From Ammoniphilus sp. YIM 78166 (GTDB lineage: Bacteria; Bacillota; Bacilli; Aneurinibacillales; RAOX-1): DNA of 64,000 nucleotides. Positions within the stretch are counted from its first letter, which is position 1; each line of letters starts with the position of its first letter. The notes under the pieces are model-generated. The model was not told where the DNA came from and made no database searches. It saw only the letters and a list, made by a program, of their open reading frames with translations. Shown piece by piece: positions 41,235 through 49,634 of this stretch. Both the position numbers and the translations under genes were made by a program. The stretch spans positions 744,001 through 808,000 of the forward strand of contig NZ_SDLR01000004.1 of assembly GCF_004522215.1 (NCBI RefSeq), written 5' to 3'.

Positions 41235-42506
41235 ATGAATCCATTCATCATAAAGTTCGGTGATATATCCTCAGGGCAGCTCCCCAATTACTATGATTAC
41301 GCCTATGTAGTCAAACGGATTAAGGATGCTTTGATGGATCAGTATGATTTTGCTTGCCAGATGTATATTGATCACGAAAACCAGCACGATATCTGGAACG
41401 TGTTGGCTGAAGATATTGAGGCCCAGCAACAGAAAGTAGAGCTGGTCGGCTATATTATGGACGGAGTAGAAACGCGAGTCGTGAGCTCCATCCAAGAAGA
41501 GCATCAGATTCAATTTAAAGTACAGCCGTTCTTGGAAAACGCCATTTACTACTATCCCGGGTTTCGGGTCGCACTAGCGAGAGCCACGGTGTTCCATGCC
41601 TCAGGCCCGTATCAGCATCATTTTATCTTTGCTGAGCAAGACTTGGATGTGTTGGAGTTTATCCGCTATGTAAACCGTCGTCAACGGGAACATGACCGGA
41701 ACCATGTGACGGTTTTTACGGATACCGAAGATGGGCTTGACCGTAAGAAAGTGAGCATCACCCACATGGTTCAACGTGAAGACGTGTTGTTGGAGGAGGA
41801 GCTGAAGGTTCAGATTTACCGCTCGATTGATGAGTTCTTCCATGATAGCGGGGAGTTTTTCCGCACCTATCAAATCCCATACAAGCGAGGCATTTTGCTT
41901 TACGGGAAGCCGGGAAATGGGAAGACGACGCTGGTCAAATCGATTGCTAATAGCATTTCGGCACCGGTAGCCTACTGGCAAATAACCGAATACACCAATA
42001 GCTACTCCATCAAAGAGGTATTTGAAACTTCCTTAAGAATGTCCCCCATGGTTCTAGTGATTGAGGACATTGACTCGATGCCGGAGGGCGTTCGTTCCGT
42101 CTTTTTGAATACCTTGGATGGAGCCACCTCCAAAGAAGGAATTTTTCTGATAGGGACCACGAATTATCCGGAAAAAATCGATCCAGCCCTGATGAACCGT
42201 GCGGGTCGGTTTGACCGAGCGTATGAGATTAAGTTGCCCAATACCGAGATGCGTCATCGTTATTTGATCAAGCGCGGCTTTGAGCGGTTCATGAGTACTT
42301 CCGAGGTCGAACACATGGCGCGGGAGCTGGCGGGATGCTCGATGGCTCAGCTGAACGAGTTGTACATTAGTGCAGCCTTACACTATCATTACGATCAACA
42401 AGTGGATGTGAACAAGCTCTTGGCTGAACTGCAAAACGATCTTCGCAAGTCTCAAAAACAGCAGTGGGAAAGCGGAGCGGACGCTAGTCGTTTAGGGTTT
42501 TATTAG
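41235..42506 (+). CDS. AAA+ ATPase
   Basis: 423 residues from the ATG at 41235 after AAAGAGGAG. The N-terminal ~190 residues are an unassigned alpha/beta region. The AAA module has Walker A GKPGNGKTT (~222-230), Walker B VLVIEDIDS, sensor-1 IGTTNYPEKIDPALMNRAGRFDR (with arginine fingers) and a C-terminal lid. It resembles Bcs1/FtsH-class unfoldases but has no protease domain or membrane segment. Partner and substrate are not evident from neighbours. Confidence 0.83.
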   Translation: MNPFIIKFGDISSGQLPNYYDYAYVVKRIKDALMDQYDFACQMYIDHENQHDIWNVLAEDIEAQQQKVELVGYIMDGVETRVVSSIQEEHQIQFKVQPFLENAIYYYPGFRVALARATVFHASGPYQHHFIFAEQDLDVLEFIRYVNRRQREHDRNHVTVFTDTEDGLDRKKVSITHMVQREDVLLEEELKVQIYRSIDEFFHDSGEFFRTYQIPYKRGILLYGKPGNGKTTLVKSIANSISAPVAYWQITEYTNSYSIKEVFETSLRMSPMVLVIEDIDSMPEGVRSVFLNTLDGATSKEGIFLIGTTNYPEKIDPALMNRAGRFDRAYEIKLPNTEMRHRYLIKRGFERFMSTSEVEHMARELAGCSMAQLNELYISAALHYHYDQQVDVNKLLAELQNDLRKSQKQQWESGADASRLGFY

Positions 42507-43027
42507 CCGATCACGTTCGAGAATCAGCCATTCAGACAGCAAAATGAACCTTTTACGACTCTTTTTATAAAAGAATGAAAATTTGTTATATAATCAATTT
42601 AAATACATCACATTCCCAAAAAGCAAGATGGAGAGAAACTAGAGACAAAAAGTTAGGGCTAAAGAGAAAAAAACAAAAGAGAGAAAAAGTGTTTTAGGGG
42701 AGAGGAACTGCAATTCATAGAGAGGGTGTCTCGCTAGACCAAGGCTGGTCTAACGTGACACCCTCTTTCGTACACCGCATAGGAAATTAGGTTTACTTTA
42801 AATGTTAAAGTAAACCTAATTTCCTATCGGCATGACAACCTCTGTTGCTTCTGGACTTCGTCGATTAACATCCTGCTCAGAAGCAATTGTTGTCCCCGTA
42901 GGGGGAAAGCTTCCTCTAATGATGGATACTACATCTTCGAAAGGGCTTCAATAGAAGCTTTTCTTATAGAAAGTGGAGAACGGGGAATCCTAAAGGCAAT
43001 TACAAATTGAGGGGAGTCACGGGACTC
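42507..43027. other. Long intergenic region with several hairpins and a repeat
   Basis: No gene seen. It holds a terminator-like hairpin at 42721-42768 (GAGGGTGTC / GACACCCTC), a perfect 22-bp hairpin at 42780-42826, and a diverged copy at about 42845-42917 of the repeat that ends the stalk gene at 14713 (TGCTCAGAAGCAATTGTTGT and nearby GAAAGCTTCCT). The stretch 42600-42720 is strongly purine-rich. Confidence 0.6.
42780..42826. repeat. Perfect 22-bp inverted repeat with 3-nt loop
   Basis: Left arm 42780-42801 and right arm 42805-42826 are exactly complementary around ATG. No T-run follows and no gene abuts it, so a simple terminator is unlikely. Confidence 0.8.
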
Positions 43028-43141
43028 ATGAATATCAATGAACATGGCAGCAAGCACCCTTATGTGAGGATTAGCAAGGAAACCAACCAAAAGCAAAAAG
43101 AGCTGGATGAACAGGCCAACAAGAAGCAGCAAAAGAAATAG
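43028..43141 (+). CDS. Possible tiny basic protein (37 aa)
   Basis: ATG at 43028, MNINEHGSKHPYVRISK, ending in a Lys/Gln-rich tail (KQKELDEQANKKQQKK). GAGGGGAG lies about 11 nt upstream, somewhat far. A hairpin follows the stop. Plausible small spore- or stress-type protein but not recognised. Confidence 0.4.
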   Translation: MNINEHGSKHPYVRISKETNQKQKELDEQANKKQQKK

Positions 43142-43168
43142 GGCCGCTACTCGGTAGCGACCCTTCCT
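43140..43168. terminator. Bidirectional terminator
   Basis: AGGGCCGCTAC pairs with GTAGCGACCCT (one mismatch) between the tiny gene and the convergent sleB-like gene. Confidence 0.6.
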
Positions 43169-43173
43169 TCTAT

Positions 43174-43815
43174 CTAAGAACAGAAAATATGCTTTCCAAT
43201 TTTCAAGATCTGCGGTCGGCTCCAGATCCATGCTGAAGTAGCGGTGTCTGGGTTAAAGTAGTATAGGGCTCCCTTGCTAGGGTCCCAACCGCGAATCGCA
43301 TCAATTGCTGCTTGGTAAGCCAATCGGTTTGGCGTTAGATAGTACTGTCCGTCATCAACCGCCGTAAAAGCCCGTGGCTGGAACACTACATCTTTTACAT
43401 TGTTGGGAAACTGTGAGGATTTTACACGGTTCATGACCACAGCGGCGACGGCCACTTGACCTGTATAGGATTCTCCGCGCGCTTCGCTGTATACGGTTTT
43501 GGCTAAAATTTCTAACTCGGCCTGGTTAACCGAATGAAGTCTTAGTGCTCTCCAGGTTTGGGAACCTGTCACGCCATCCGCGTGAAGTCCATAATCTTGC
43601 TGAAAACGGCGAACGGCATTGGCAGTACCTATGCCATAAACGCCATCCAGCGGTTGGGGGTAGTATCCTAACATATTTAAACGGAACTGAACGTCCCATA
43701 CATCTCCGACCTGGCTTCCTACAGTTAGCGTAGGCGCGGCTTCTGCTTTTTCCGCGGGCATGGTCCAAAGTAACGCGGCTAGAACGAAGAATGTGAACAA
43801 CATCGATTTTCTCAT
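43174..43815 (-). CDS. sleB: Spore cortex-lytic enzyme, SleB family
   Basis: 213 residues; ATG (complement ending 43815) after GGAGG, one codon inside a TTG. Signal peptide MLFTFFVLAALLWTMPAEKAEA; a peptidoglycan-binding domain (~35-95; GDVWDVQFRLNMLGYYPQPLDGVYGIGTANAVRRFQ); and a SleB/CwlJ hydrolase_2 domain (VYSEARGESYTGQVAVAAVVMNRVKS, with catalytic Glu in SEARGE, and ALYYFNPDTATSAWIWSR). It degrades muramic-lactam-containing spore cortex at germination. The usual partner ypeB is not adjacent. Confidence 0.88.
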   Translation of the reverse strand: MRKSMLFTFFVLAALLWTMPAEKAEAAPTLTVGSQVGDVWDVQFRLNMLGYYPQPLDGVYGIGTANAVRRFQQDYGLHADGVTGSQTWRALRLHSVNQAELEILAKTVYSEARGESYTGQVAVAAVVMNRVKSSQFPNNVKDVVFQPRAFTAVDDGQYYLTPNRLAYQAAIDAIRGWDPSKGALYYFNPDTATSAWIWSRPQILKIGKHIFCS

Positions 43816-43978
43816 CAATAGTTCCTCCCCTTTCCTGTGCCATTATACAAGCGTTCAAGGAGAGCGTTCAACCCACGCATTCTGCCAACTCCGCCATGAA
43901 GTGGATGAAAAAAGCTAACCAACTTGACCTTCGGTACATATAATACAGTAGTTTACTCGTAAAAAGGGGAGATGCCTA

Positions 43979-44137
43979 GTGAGTAGATCCTTTCATCGAT
44001 TAGAGCCTCAGAACATCGTGGAAATTCTAACCCGCATTTACGAAAAAGCACAAAGTGAACATTCACTGGAAGCAAAGGAAATTATTCAAGAGATGATATT
44101 CCAGCTAGAAGCTTATCTAACCCAAAAACTTACATAG
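43979..44137 (+). CDS. Small helical protein (52 aa)
   Basis: GTG at 43979, 8 nt after GGGGAG. MSRSFHRLEPQNIVEIL, then a strongly helical body (IYEKAQSEHSLEAKEIIQEMIFQLEAYLTQ). No signal or cysteines. Not recognised. Confidence 0.5.
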   Translation: MSRSFHRLEPQNIVEILTRIYEKAQSEHSLEAKEIIQEMIFQLEAYLTQKLT

Positions 44138-44170
44138 AGGAGGAAAAACGAAAGGGAGCCAAATGGCTCC

Positions 44171-44677
44171 CTATTTATATGGGCAAAAAAGCTGGCCCAT
44201 CTTCTGAAAAGGTAAGGTCGAGGTTTCTGCTCGGTCAAGCCACTCGCTGCGAGCCTGTCTGCTCTGAGCGAAAAAGCTTCTTGTAGAGGATTGCACTTGT
44301 TCACAGGTGGTCTTAACTGCTTCATGGGCAGGTACAAAAAGTTCATGCTGCGGTAAGAAATTCATCAGGCTTTGAGAAAAAGCGGCTTGCTGTTCTAACG
44401 CCTCAAGGCTCCACTTTTCCCATTGATCGTGGATAGAGTTCATCGCTTGAAGCTGTTGCTTCCAGCTTGTTACAAAAGGATGAAGCTCATGGGTCTCCGC
44501 TTCTTGTTCTGCGGTCGGTTCGACAACGGGTTCAACAACAGTCTCATCGGCGAGGGGATGCTTGTCTAAAAGTTGCTGCTCAATCTGACTCGCGACCTCA
44601 TCTGAAATTTCAGTTTTGGTTTCTACCACGTCTTCTACGACTTCAGTTACATTCTGCTCTTCGTTTATATTCCCCAT
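44171..44677 (-). CDS. Hypothetical acidic helical protein (168 aa)
   Basis: Start MGNINEEQ after AAAGGAG; upstream in-frame codons are rejected. The N-terminal ~75 residues are acidic and low complexity (VVEDVVETKTEISDEVASQ); the C-terminal ~95 are helical and aromatic (SWKQQLQAMNSIHDQWEKWSLEALEQQAAFSQSLMNFL), a phasin-like pattern. A polyhydroxyalkanoate-granule role is possible but not shown; no PHA genes are near. Confidence 0.6.
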   Translation of the reverse strand: MGNINEEQNVTEVVEDVVETKTEISDEVASQIEQQLLDKHPLADETVVEPVVEPTAEQEAETHELHPFVTSWKQQLQAMNSIHDQWEKWSLEALEQQAAFSQSLMNFLPQHELFVPAHEAVKTTCEQVQSSTRSFFAQSRQARSEWLDRAETSTLPFQKMGQLFCPYK

Positions 44678-44836
44678 TTTCCTTCTCCTTTTCGTCACCA
44701 TCGGAGGTACCTCCCTGCGAATTATCTTCTTATGTGTAATTTACACCTATGTGGTCATAAGTGTCAATGGATTTTATGAAAATATTTCTAAAATAGGAAT
44801 TTACCGAATAGGTCTGTAAAAAGAGGTGAGCAAAAA

Positions 44837-45637
44837 ATGAACTACATTCGATTAAAATCTGCGATCCATATCCGGCAACTGACCGATCGGTTGCGACACC
44901 ATCCCGAAATCCTAGAGCTCCAGCTGTTTGAACAAGACCTGTATGAGCCGAAGAGAGTAGCGAGCGTCATTCGAATGTTAAAGGACAAAGGGATCACTGT
45001 CTATTTGCATCACCCCATGAGGTGGAAAGGAGAATATGTTGACATCTTGAGTGAGGATCCCGAACGTCGAGACTATTATGATTGGTCCTGTGCCGAACTG
45101 AGCGAGCTGTGTCAGCGTGAAAGGGTCAAGTGCGTTGTCCACGCTCACTATGCCCATACCGAATGCACGAGATTGGACCCCTATCAACATTCGCGGCAGC
45201 TCCGGGAACGCATCGAGCAAATCCACTACCGGGCACCGGATTGGTTCCTTTGGGAAAACACGACCCAGGGCTTATTTTCGCAGGAAAATCCTTATCTTAT
45301 GTCGGACGTAGTTCGACCCCTGGCTCTTTCGTTATGCATGGATGTCAGTCATGCTTTTATCGCTGTCAAGGGGGATAACAAAAAGCTCCAGCAATCCATC
45401 GCTGAAGCCTATCCGTACATCGAGTATTACCATGTGGTGGATAGTCAGGGCTATGGCCATGACTCCCTTTCGTTGGGGGAAGGAAATGTGGACTGGGGAG
45501 CGTTGTTGCCTTTTTTGCGAGCTAAAGATTTTATTTTTGAAATTGGCTTGGAGAATGTAGAAGATTGTACTCCGATGGTTCAAAGCGGTGAGTATCTCGC
45601 TCGGCTCGCGTCCCGTTCTCCCGCTAGTTGGGCCTAA
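44837..45637 (+). CDS. TIM-barrel protein, xylose isomerase / AP endonuclease 2-like
   Basis: 266 residues after AGAGGTGAG. Barrel-strand motifs: [76 protein letters not shown] and FIFEIGLEN. His, Glu, Asp residues at strand ends (VHAH, WENT, DVSH, GLEN) could hold a metal as in sugar-phosphate epimerases. Substrate not known. It converges with an L,D-transpeptidase gene, overlapping 14 nt. Confidence 0.78.
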   Translation: MNYIRLKSAIHIRQLTDRLRHHPEILELQLFEQDLYEPKRVASVIRMLKDKGITVYLHHPMRWKGEYVDILSEDPERRDYYDWSCAELSELCQRERVKCVVHAHYAHTECTRLDPYQHSRQLRERIEQIHYRAPDWFLWENTTQGLFSQENPYLMSDVVRPLALSLCMDVSHAFIAVKGDNKKLQQSIAEAYPYIEYYHVVDSQGYGHDSLSLGEGNVDWGALLPFLRAKDFIFEIGLENVEDCTPMVQSGEYLARLASRSPASWA

Positions 45638-45962
45638 TCGTGACCCTTGTGCCAATCGGCACAATTTTCGAAAGTTCTACTACGTCATCATTGTACATCC
45701 GAATACATCCCCTGGACACTTGTTTACCAATACTCCATGGTGCATCCGTTCCATGAATGCCATAGCCAGGCTTATTCAGCCCCATCCACATGGCTCCATA
45801 CGGGCCTCCCGGATTTGGGGCTTTGTTAATGATGGTGTAGTCGCCTGTCGGCGTTGGAGTAAGCATTTTTCCAATCCCTACAGGAAAGCCACGAACAACA
45901 ATATCATCCCTTAACAAGTAGAGCTGCCGTTTATTAATGGAGACTATGATACGATACGACAC
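45624..45962 (-). CDS. Short L,D-transpeptidase (YkuD family)
   Basis: 112 residues; GTG start (complement ending 45962) after GAGGTGATC. Minimal YkuD domain: [25 protein letters not shown] (His70) and the catalytic SRGCIRM (Cys86). It makes 3-3 cross-links in peptidoglycan or attaches proteins. No signal peptide, as in the related Bacillus YciB/YkuD spore-type enzymes. Its 5' region touches the 82-bp repeat array (46026 onward). Confidence 0.87.
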   Translation of the reverse strand: MSYRIIVSINKRQLYLLRDDIVVRGFPVGIGKMLTPTPTGDYTIINKAPNPGGPYGAMWMGLNKPGYGIHGTDAPWSIGKQVSRGCIRMYNDDVVELSKIVPIGTRVTIRPN

Positions 45963-46025
45963 GCTAGATCACCTCGTGTTATTGTATTCGACTTGGTGGG
46001 AGATGGTACGGAAGGTGGGGGGCGG

Positions 46026-46767
46026 CGCCCGATAGAGGCTGGGAAGCGCCCAATCCAAGTTGGAACGCCCAATAGTGGTGCTCGGTCGCCCAAAAGCGGA
46101 GTTGAGGCGCCCGAAAAGCGGTGGGAAGCGCCCAATCCAGATTGGAACGCCCAATAGTGGTGCTCGGTCGCCCAAAAGCGGAGTTGAGTCGCCCGAAAAG
46201 CGGTGGGAAGCGCCCAATCCAGATTGGAACGCCCAATAGTGGTGCTCGGTCGCCCAAAAGCGGAGTTGAGTCGCCCGAAAAGCGGTGGGAAGCGCCCAAT
46301 CCAGATTGGAACGCCCAATAGTGGTGCTCGGTCGCCCAAAAGCGGAGTTGAGTCGCCCGAAAAGCGGTGGGAAGCGCCCAATCCAGATTGGAACGCCCAA
46401 TAGTGGTGCTCGGTCGCCCAAAAGCGGAGTTGAGTCGCCCGAAAAGCGGTGGGAAGCGCCCAATCCAGATTGGAACGCCCAATAGTGGTGCTCGGTCGCC
46501 CAAAAGCGGAGTTGAGTCGCCCGAAAAGCGGTGGGAAGCGCCCAATCCAGATTGGAACGCCCAATAGTGGTGCTCGGTCGCCCAAAAGCGGAGTTGAGTC
46601 GCCCGAAAGGTGGTGGGAAGCGCCCAATCCAGATTGGAACGCCCAATAGTGGTGCTCGGTCGCCCAAAAGCGGAGTTGAGGCGCCCGAAAAGCGGTGGGA
46701 AGCGCCCAATCCAAGTTGGAACGCCCAATAGAGTCGGGTCCCCCAAAAGGTACCAACAACGCCCATC
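46026..46767. repeat. 82-bp tandem repeat array (about nine units)
   Basis: Full units begin at 46047, 46129, 46211, 46293, 46375, 46457, 46539 and 46621; a ninth, diverged and shortened, begins at 46703, and a partial unit precedes the first. Each unit is four subunits starting CGCCCRA and 19, 21, 21 and 21 nt long (first: CGCCCAATCCAGATTGGAA). Units are nearly identical inside, while the outermost ones share variants (CCAAGTTGG, GAGGCGCCC). Because 82 is not a multiple of three and no stops occur, three long reverse frames are open, all with the same repeating peptide; I treat these as non-coding. Confidence 0.93.
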
Positions 46768-46811
46768 CCTTCTACATTTTCAAACATTGTGTGAAATGTC
46801 ACCAGATAGGG

Positions 46812-46851
46812 AAAACAGCTTCCTGAGTAGAGATAAGGGGCTGTTTTTTCT
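46812..46851 (+). terminator. Terminator-like hairpin
   Basis: AAAACAGCTTCCT and AGGGGCTGTTTTTT flank a ~14-nt loop; T-run at the right end. Confidence 0.55.
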
Positions 46852-46936
46852 ATTTCTGCTAATTATTAATGGTTTAAAGTTGGTTGTTCCTATGGCAGAA
46901 TGAGGTAGAGATGTTCTTTGAGGAGGCTGCTTTACT

Positions 46937-47401
46937 ATGACACTGAAAAGACTAGGTATTATTCTATTGACTATATTTACTTTGATGATTGTGGGATGTG
47001 CTAAACAAAGTGCAGAGGATATTCAAAAAGATAAACAGGCGGCAGAAGAAGTAGTCCGAGCTTTTGAAGGGACACAGGCAAGTGTGACGTACAGTGACCC
47101 TGGCTCTTTTGAGAAAGGGGACCCATATCTAACCGCTGATTATGCGAAGAAATACCATGAAATGCGTGCGGGTATGAAGCAGTTTATTATCGACTCACAG
47201 GCGGTCGTGACTGGAACAGAGCCGAAGATCAAATTTATCAAGCATTCTGGAAAAGACTTTCAATATTCACTGAGCTCAAACCGAACCATTACGAGTGAGC
47301 TGACAAAGGATAGCGCAATCTCCCAGATTGAGTATGTGGTTACCGTGACGAAGCAGAAGGATGGAAGTTTTTTGATCAGCAATATGGAAGAGCCTAAGTA
47401 G
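46937..47401 (+). CDS. Lipoprotein (154 aa)
   Basis: ATG after GAGGAGG. Lipobox IVGC with Cys at ~21 (MTLKRLGIILLTIFTLMIVGC). Mature part has an acidic helical start (AEDIQKDKQAAEEVVRAFEG) and a beta-rich body (FQYSLSSNRTITSEL, IEYVVTVTKQKDGSFLIS), an NTF2-like or Tim44-like pattern. Secreted anchored protein of unknown role, with its own terminator. Confidence 0.75.
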   Translation: MTLKRLGIILLTIFTLMIVGCAKQSAEDIQKDKQAAEEVVRAFEGTQASVTYSDPGSFEKGDPYLTADYAKKYHEMRAGMKQFIIDSQAVVTGTEPKIKFIKHSGKDFQYSLSSNRTITSELTKDSAISQIEYVVTVTKQKDGSFLISNMEEPK

Positions 47402-47413
47402 GCTATATAAATA

Positions 47414-47445
47414 GGGTCATCCCGTGCAGAGGGATGATCTTTTTT
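47414..47445 (+). terminator. Intrinsic terminator after lipoprotein gene
   Basis: GGTCATCCC pairs with GGGATGATC; TTTTTT follows. Confidence 0.85.
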
Positions 47446-47484
47446 ACTTGCGAGCATCAAATCAGAGACGGATCGAGGGCCTCA

Positions 47485-47817
47485 CTCCATTTTTTTCGAG
47501 GTTTGGGGTGATTTTAGCCTGTTTTTTAAAAGTGCCATCTAAACTTTGGTTTAGAGACGCCGATTTCAAGCTGATTTTTTAGGTAATTTGGCTTTTATTT
47601 TTCATCCTGGCCTGGTCTAGGAACGCATAGCAGCTGCTTGGGTCCGGATGCTCACGTTAATTCTGATATGCTCACGGAAAGATGGAGGATTCTTACGAAG
47701 ACGTGCTCTTTGCTCACGTACTTAGTAGCATTCCAAATAACTCGCACCATTAGATCACGAAACCAAGTCACTTGCTACCAAACCGGTAATGGTTCCAAGT
47801 AGGTGAAGCATCTTACC
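47485..47817. repeat. TGCTCACG element, copy 2
   Basis: Same organisation as at 14351: T-rich start with GTGATTTTAGCCTGTTTTTT, the same CTAAACTTTGGTTTAG palindrome, octamers at 47649, 47669, 47690, 47711, 47752 and 47773 (steps 20, 21, 21, 41, 21), and the GGTAATGGTTCCAAGTAGG end. Lies between two co-directional genes; no gene within. Confidence 0.85.
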
Positions 47818-47903
47818 TTTGTTTTTCCAATGGTTACATATTGAAAGGGCCCCCTAACTGTATTACGATGTACAGGACTCTAACGTACACAGGAGGAAAC
47901 AAC

Positions 47904-48374
47904 ATGAACAAGCACACAGTTAAAGGATTCATCCTTGGTATGGTAGCTACAGTATCTGTAGGAGCAGGTTTGGGAATGGCTGCAGCAGATACCTTCAAAA
48001 ACTATTTCACAGACGTGGCTAAAGAAAAATGGTATGCAGAAAACGTAGAATGGGCAAAAGACATGGGATTAATGAATGGAACAGGGAACGATAAGTTCAG
48101 CCCTGAAAAAGCTTTAACCCGTGCAGAAATGGCTACCGTTCTTCGCAATCTTTATGATAAAGGATTTTTTGTAGAGCAAGAGGCTCCACAAGCTCCTGTG
48201 ACAGAGACTCCAGCAGCTGAAACTCCAGCAACTACGGAGACACCTGCACAAACGGAAACTCCTGCTGCAACAACAGAAGCTCCTGCAACAGAGACCCCAG
48301 CAGCTGAAGCTACAGAGACTCCAGCTACAACTCCAGCAGCAGCACCAACAGACAACACCCAACCTAATCAGTAA
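47904..48374 (+). CDS. Secreted SLH-domain protein with Thr/Pro/Ala-rich tail
   Basis: 156 residues from the ATG at 47904 after AGGAGG. Signal peptide: GFILGMVATVSVGAGLGMAAA. One S-layer homology motif at ~27-78 (FKNYFTDVAKEKWYAENVEWAKDMGLMNGTG, FSPEKALTRAEMATVLRNL), which would bind pyruvylated wall polymer. The rest is a low-complexity TETPAAETPATTE-type repeat, likely an extended wall-spanning chain. Function beyond wall attachment is unknown. Confidence 0.82.
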   Translation: MNKHTVKGFILGMVATVSVGAGLGMAAADTFKNYFTDVAKEKWYAENVEWAKDMGLMNGTGNDKFSPEKALTRAEMATVLRNLYDKGFFVEQEAPQAPVTETPAAETPATTETPAQTETPAATTEAPATETPAAEATETPATTPAAAPTDNTQPNQ

Positions 48375-48384
48375 TTGAATATCT

Positions 48385-48422
48385 AAAACAGGGTGACCCG
48401 CTATTAAGGGTCACCCTGTTTT
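48385..48422 (+). terminator. Intrinsic terminator after SLH gene
   Basis: AAAACAGGGTGACCC pairs with GGGTCACCCTGTTTT, a perfect 15-bp stem. Confidence 0.9.
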
Positions 48423-48564
48423 GTTGATCCAAAAAATAATCGACAACATATCTGTTTTACTCCTAAAACAAGTCATTATTTGTTTTTCTTCAGCAATTTT
48501 TGCGGTTCCTCGACAATATAATCTACCTGTACAAAATATTTTTTTGTCTAGGGAGGTTGTAGGT

Positions 48565-49022
48565 ATGAAACAACATTTAAGAAAAGTTAAAGTTCTCTGC
48601 TTGACTGCTGCCATGGCTTTATCCGTTGTGTCATTCGTCAGTGCCGAACCGAGTAAATCTGATGTGAGCAAGGATCTAGCGAAAGCGAAACAAGCGACGG
48701 CTAAGTATCATGATATTAATAAAGCAGAAGAGGATGGATATGTACCTGGTTCACCTCCAGTTCCCGGAATGGGAATCCACTATGTTAAACCAATCCTAAT
48801 TGATGAAGAAGTAGATGTTACTAAACCTGAAGCATTACTTTATATCGAAACTAAAATGGATTTAAGCTCGTAGGGGTGGAATATATATCGACAGTGGAAA
48901 ACGAGTTGTTCGGCGAAACTTTTGATCCTCCCCATGGTGATATACCCTACACCCTCCACGCATGGATCTGGAAGCCCAATCCTGACGGTATGTTTGCACC
49001 GTTCAATCCAGATGTAGATTAG
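48565..49022 (+). pseudogene. Frameshifted secreted protein gene
   Basis: ATG at 48565 after GGGAGG. Signal peptide VKVLCLTAAMALSVVSFVSA, then YHDINKAEEDGYVPGSPPVPGMGIHYVKP. The frame stops at 48871-48873 (KMDLSS). In the next frame the family's usual end continues: KLVGVEYI, ELFGETFDPPHGDIPYTLHAWIWKPNPDGMFAPFNP, stop at 49022. Loss of one T in GATTT(T)AAGC near 48860 explains it. I recognise the pattern (MGIHYV...LHxWxWKxNPxGMFxxFNP) from small secreted proteins of other bacteria, function unknown. It could also be a sequencing error. Confidence 0.65.
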
Positions 49023-49086
49023 TCGGCTAAGGCTCACCCGCAAGGGAGAGCCTTTACTTGTTCATTCCAAGGAGTTGGAGCACCTT

Positions 49087-49358
49087 CTCTAAGTTTTTTT
49101 AAGATTTAGTGTGATTTTAGTCTGGTTTTTAGGCTTTTATTCTTTTTACATAACCTGGAACGGCCGCATGGCTGCTGTTCGGTCTGGATGATCACAAACA
49201 TTCTGATATGCTCACGGAAAAGTGGTGGATGCTCACGATGAGATGTCGGTTGCTTACGTACCTGGTATCATTCCAAATAATTCATGCCATTTGCTCACAG
49301 AATCAAGCAAGTGCATTCAAACCAGTAATGATTCCAAGTAGGCCGAACACCCTGCTAG
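49087..49358. repeat. TGCTCACG element, copy 3 (lacks the TTTGG palindrome)
   Basis: T-rich start with GTGATTTTAGTCTGG, then octamers at 49189, 49209, 49230, 49251, 49292 and 49312 (steps 20, 21, 21, 41, 20) and the GTAATGATTCCAAGTAGG end. The CTAAACTTTGGTTTAG segment of copies 1 and 2 is missing. Lies between the pseudogene and a convergent gene. Confidence 0.85.
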
Positions 49359-49409
49359 GGGACAATTACTATGCTATGTGCCATCCACCTACCCCGTGTC
49401 TTAAAACTG

Positions 49410-49634
49410 CTAGTTTCCTTTTCTGTGCATCATCCCAACCATCATGCCGTGACCGCCGTCTGCATGACAAGCCTCAAACATTGCCCTCATTTCCGCATCG
49501 CCCATCTCGGGATGCATTTCTTTCATATGCGGCAGCATCCGCTCAAAGTCGGGGGTTGCGGTAGCTGCCCAAGCCCCTGTCATACCAATCAGCACGAGCG
49601 TTCCAACGATTCCTGCTATCATCCATCGTCTCAT
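49410..49634 (-). CDS. Small secreted His/Met-rich protein (74 aa)
   Basis: ATG after AAAGGAGG. Signal peptide or anchor: MIAGIVGTLVLIGMTGAWA. The mature part is rich in Met and His (FERMLPHMKEMHPEMGD, CHADGGHGMMVGMMHR), suggesting copper or other metal binding in the envelope. No family assigned. Confidence 0.65.
   Translation of the reverse strand: MRRWMIAGIVGTLVLIGMTGAWAATATPDFERMLPHMKEMHPEMGDAEMRAMFEACHADGGHGMMVGMMHRKGN

Noticed and set aside
43526..43858. Minus-strand 110-codon frame overlapping sleB
   Set aside because: Shadow of sleB in a second frame; no family match and no ribosome site.
46121..46731. Series of identical 66-codon plus-strand frames in the array
   Set aside because: They are repeat by-products offset by exactly 82 nt, with no ribosome sites.
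46026..46767. CRISPR array
   Set aside because: Whole 82-bp units are repeated with no unique spacers, and no cas genes are near.
45944..46802. Three overlapping long minus-strand reading frames of 255-277 codons through the 82-bp array
   Set aside because: All three frames encode the same cycling peptide because 82 is not a multiple of three and the unit lacks reverse stops. No ribosome site stands before the starts, and one frame runs over the YkuD gene start.
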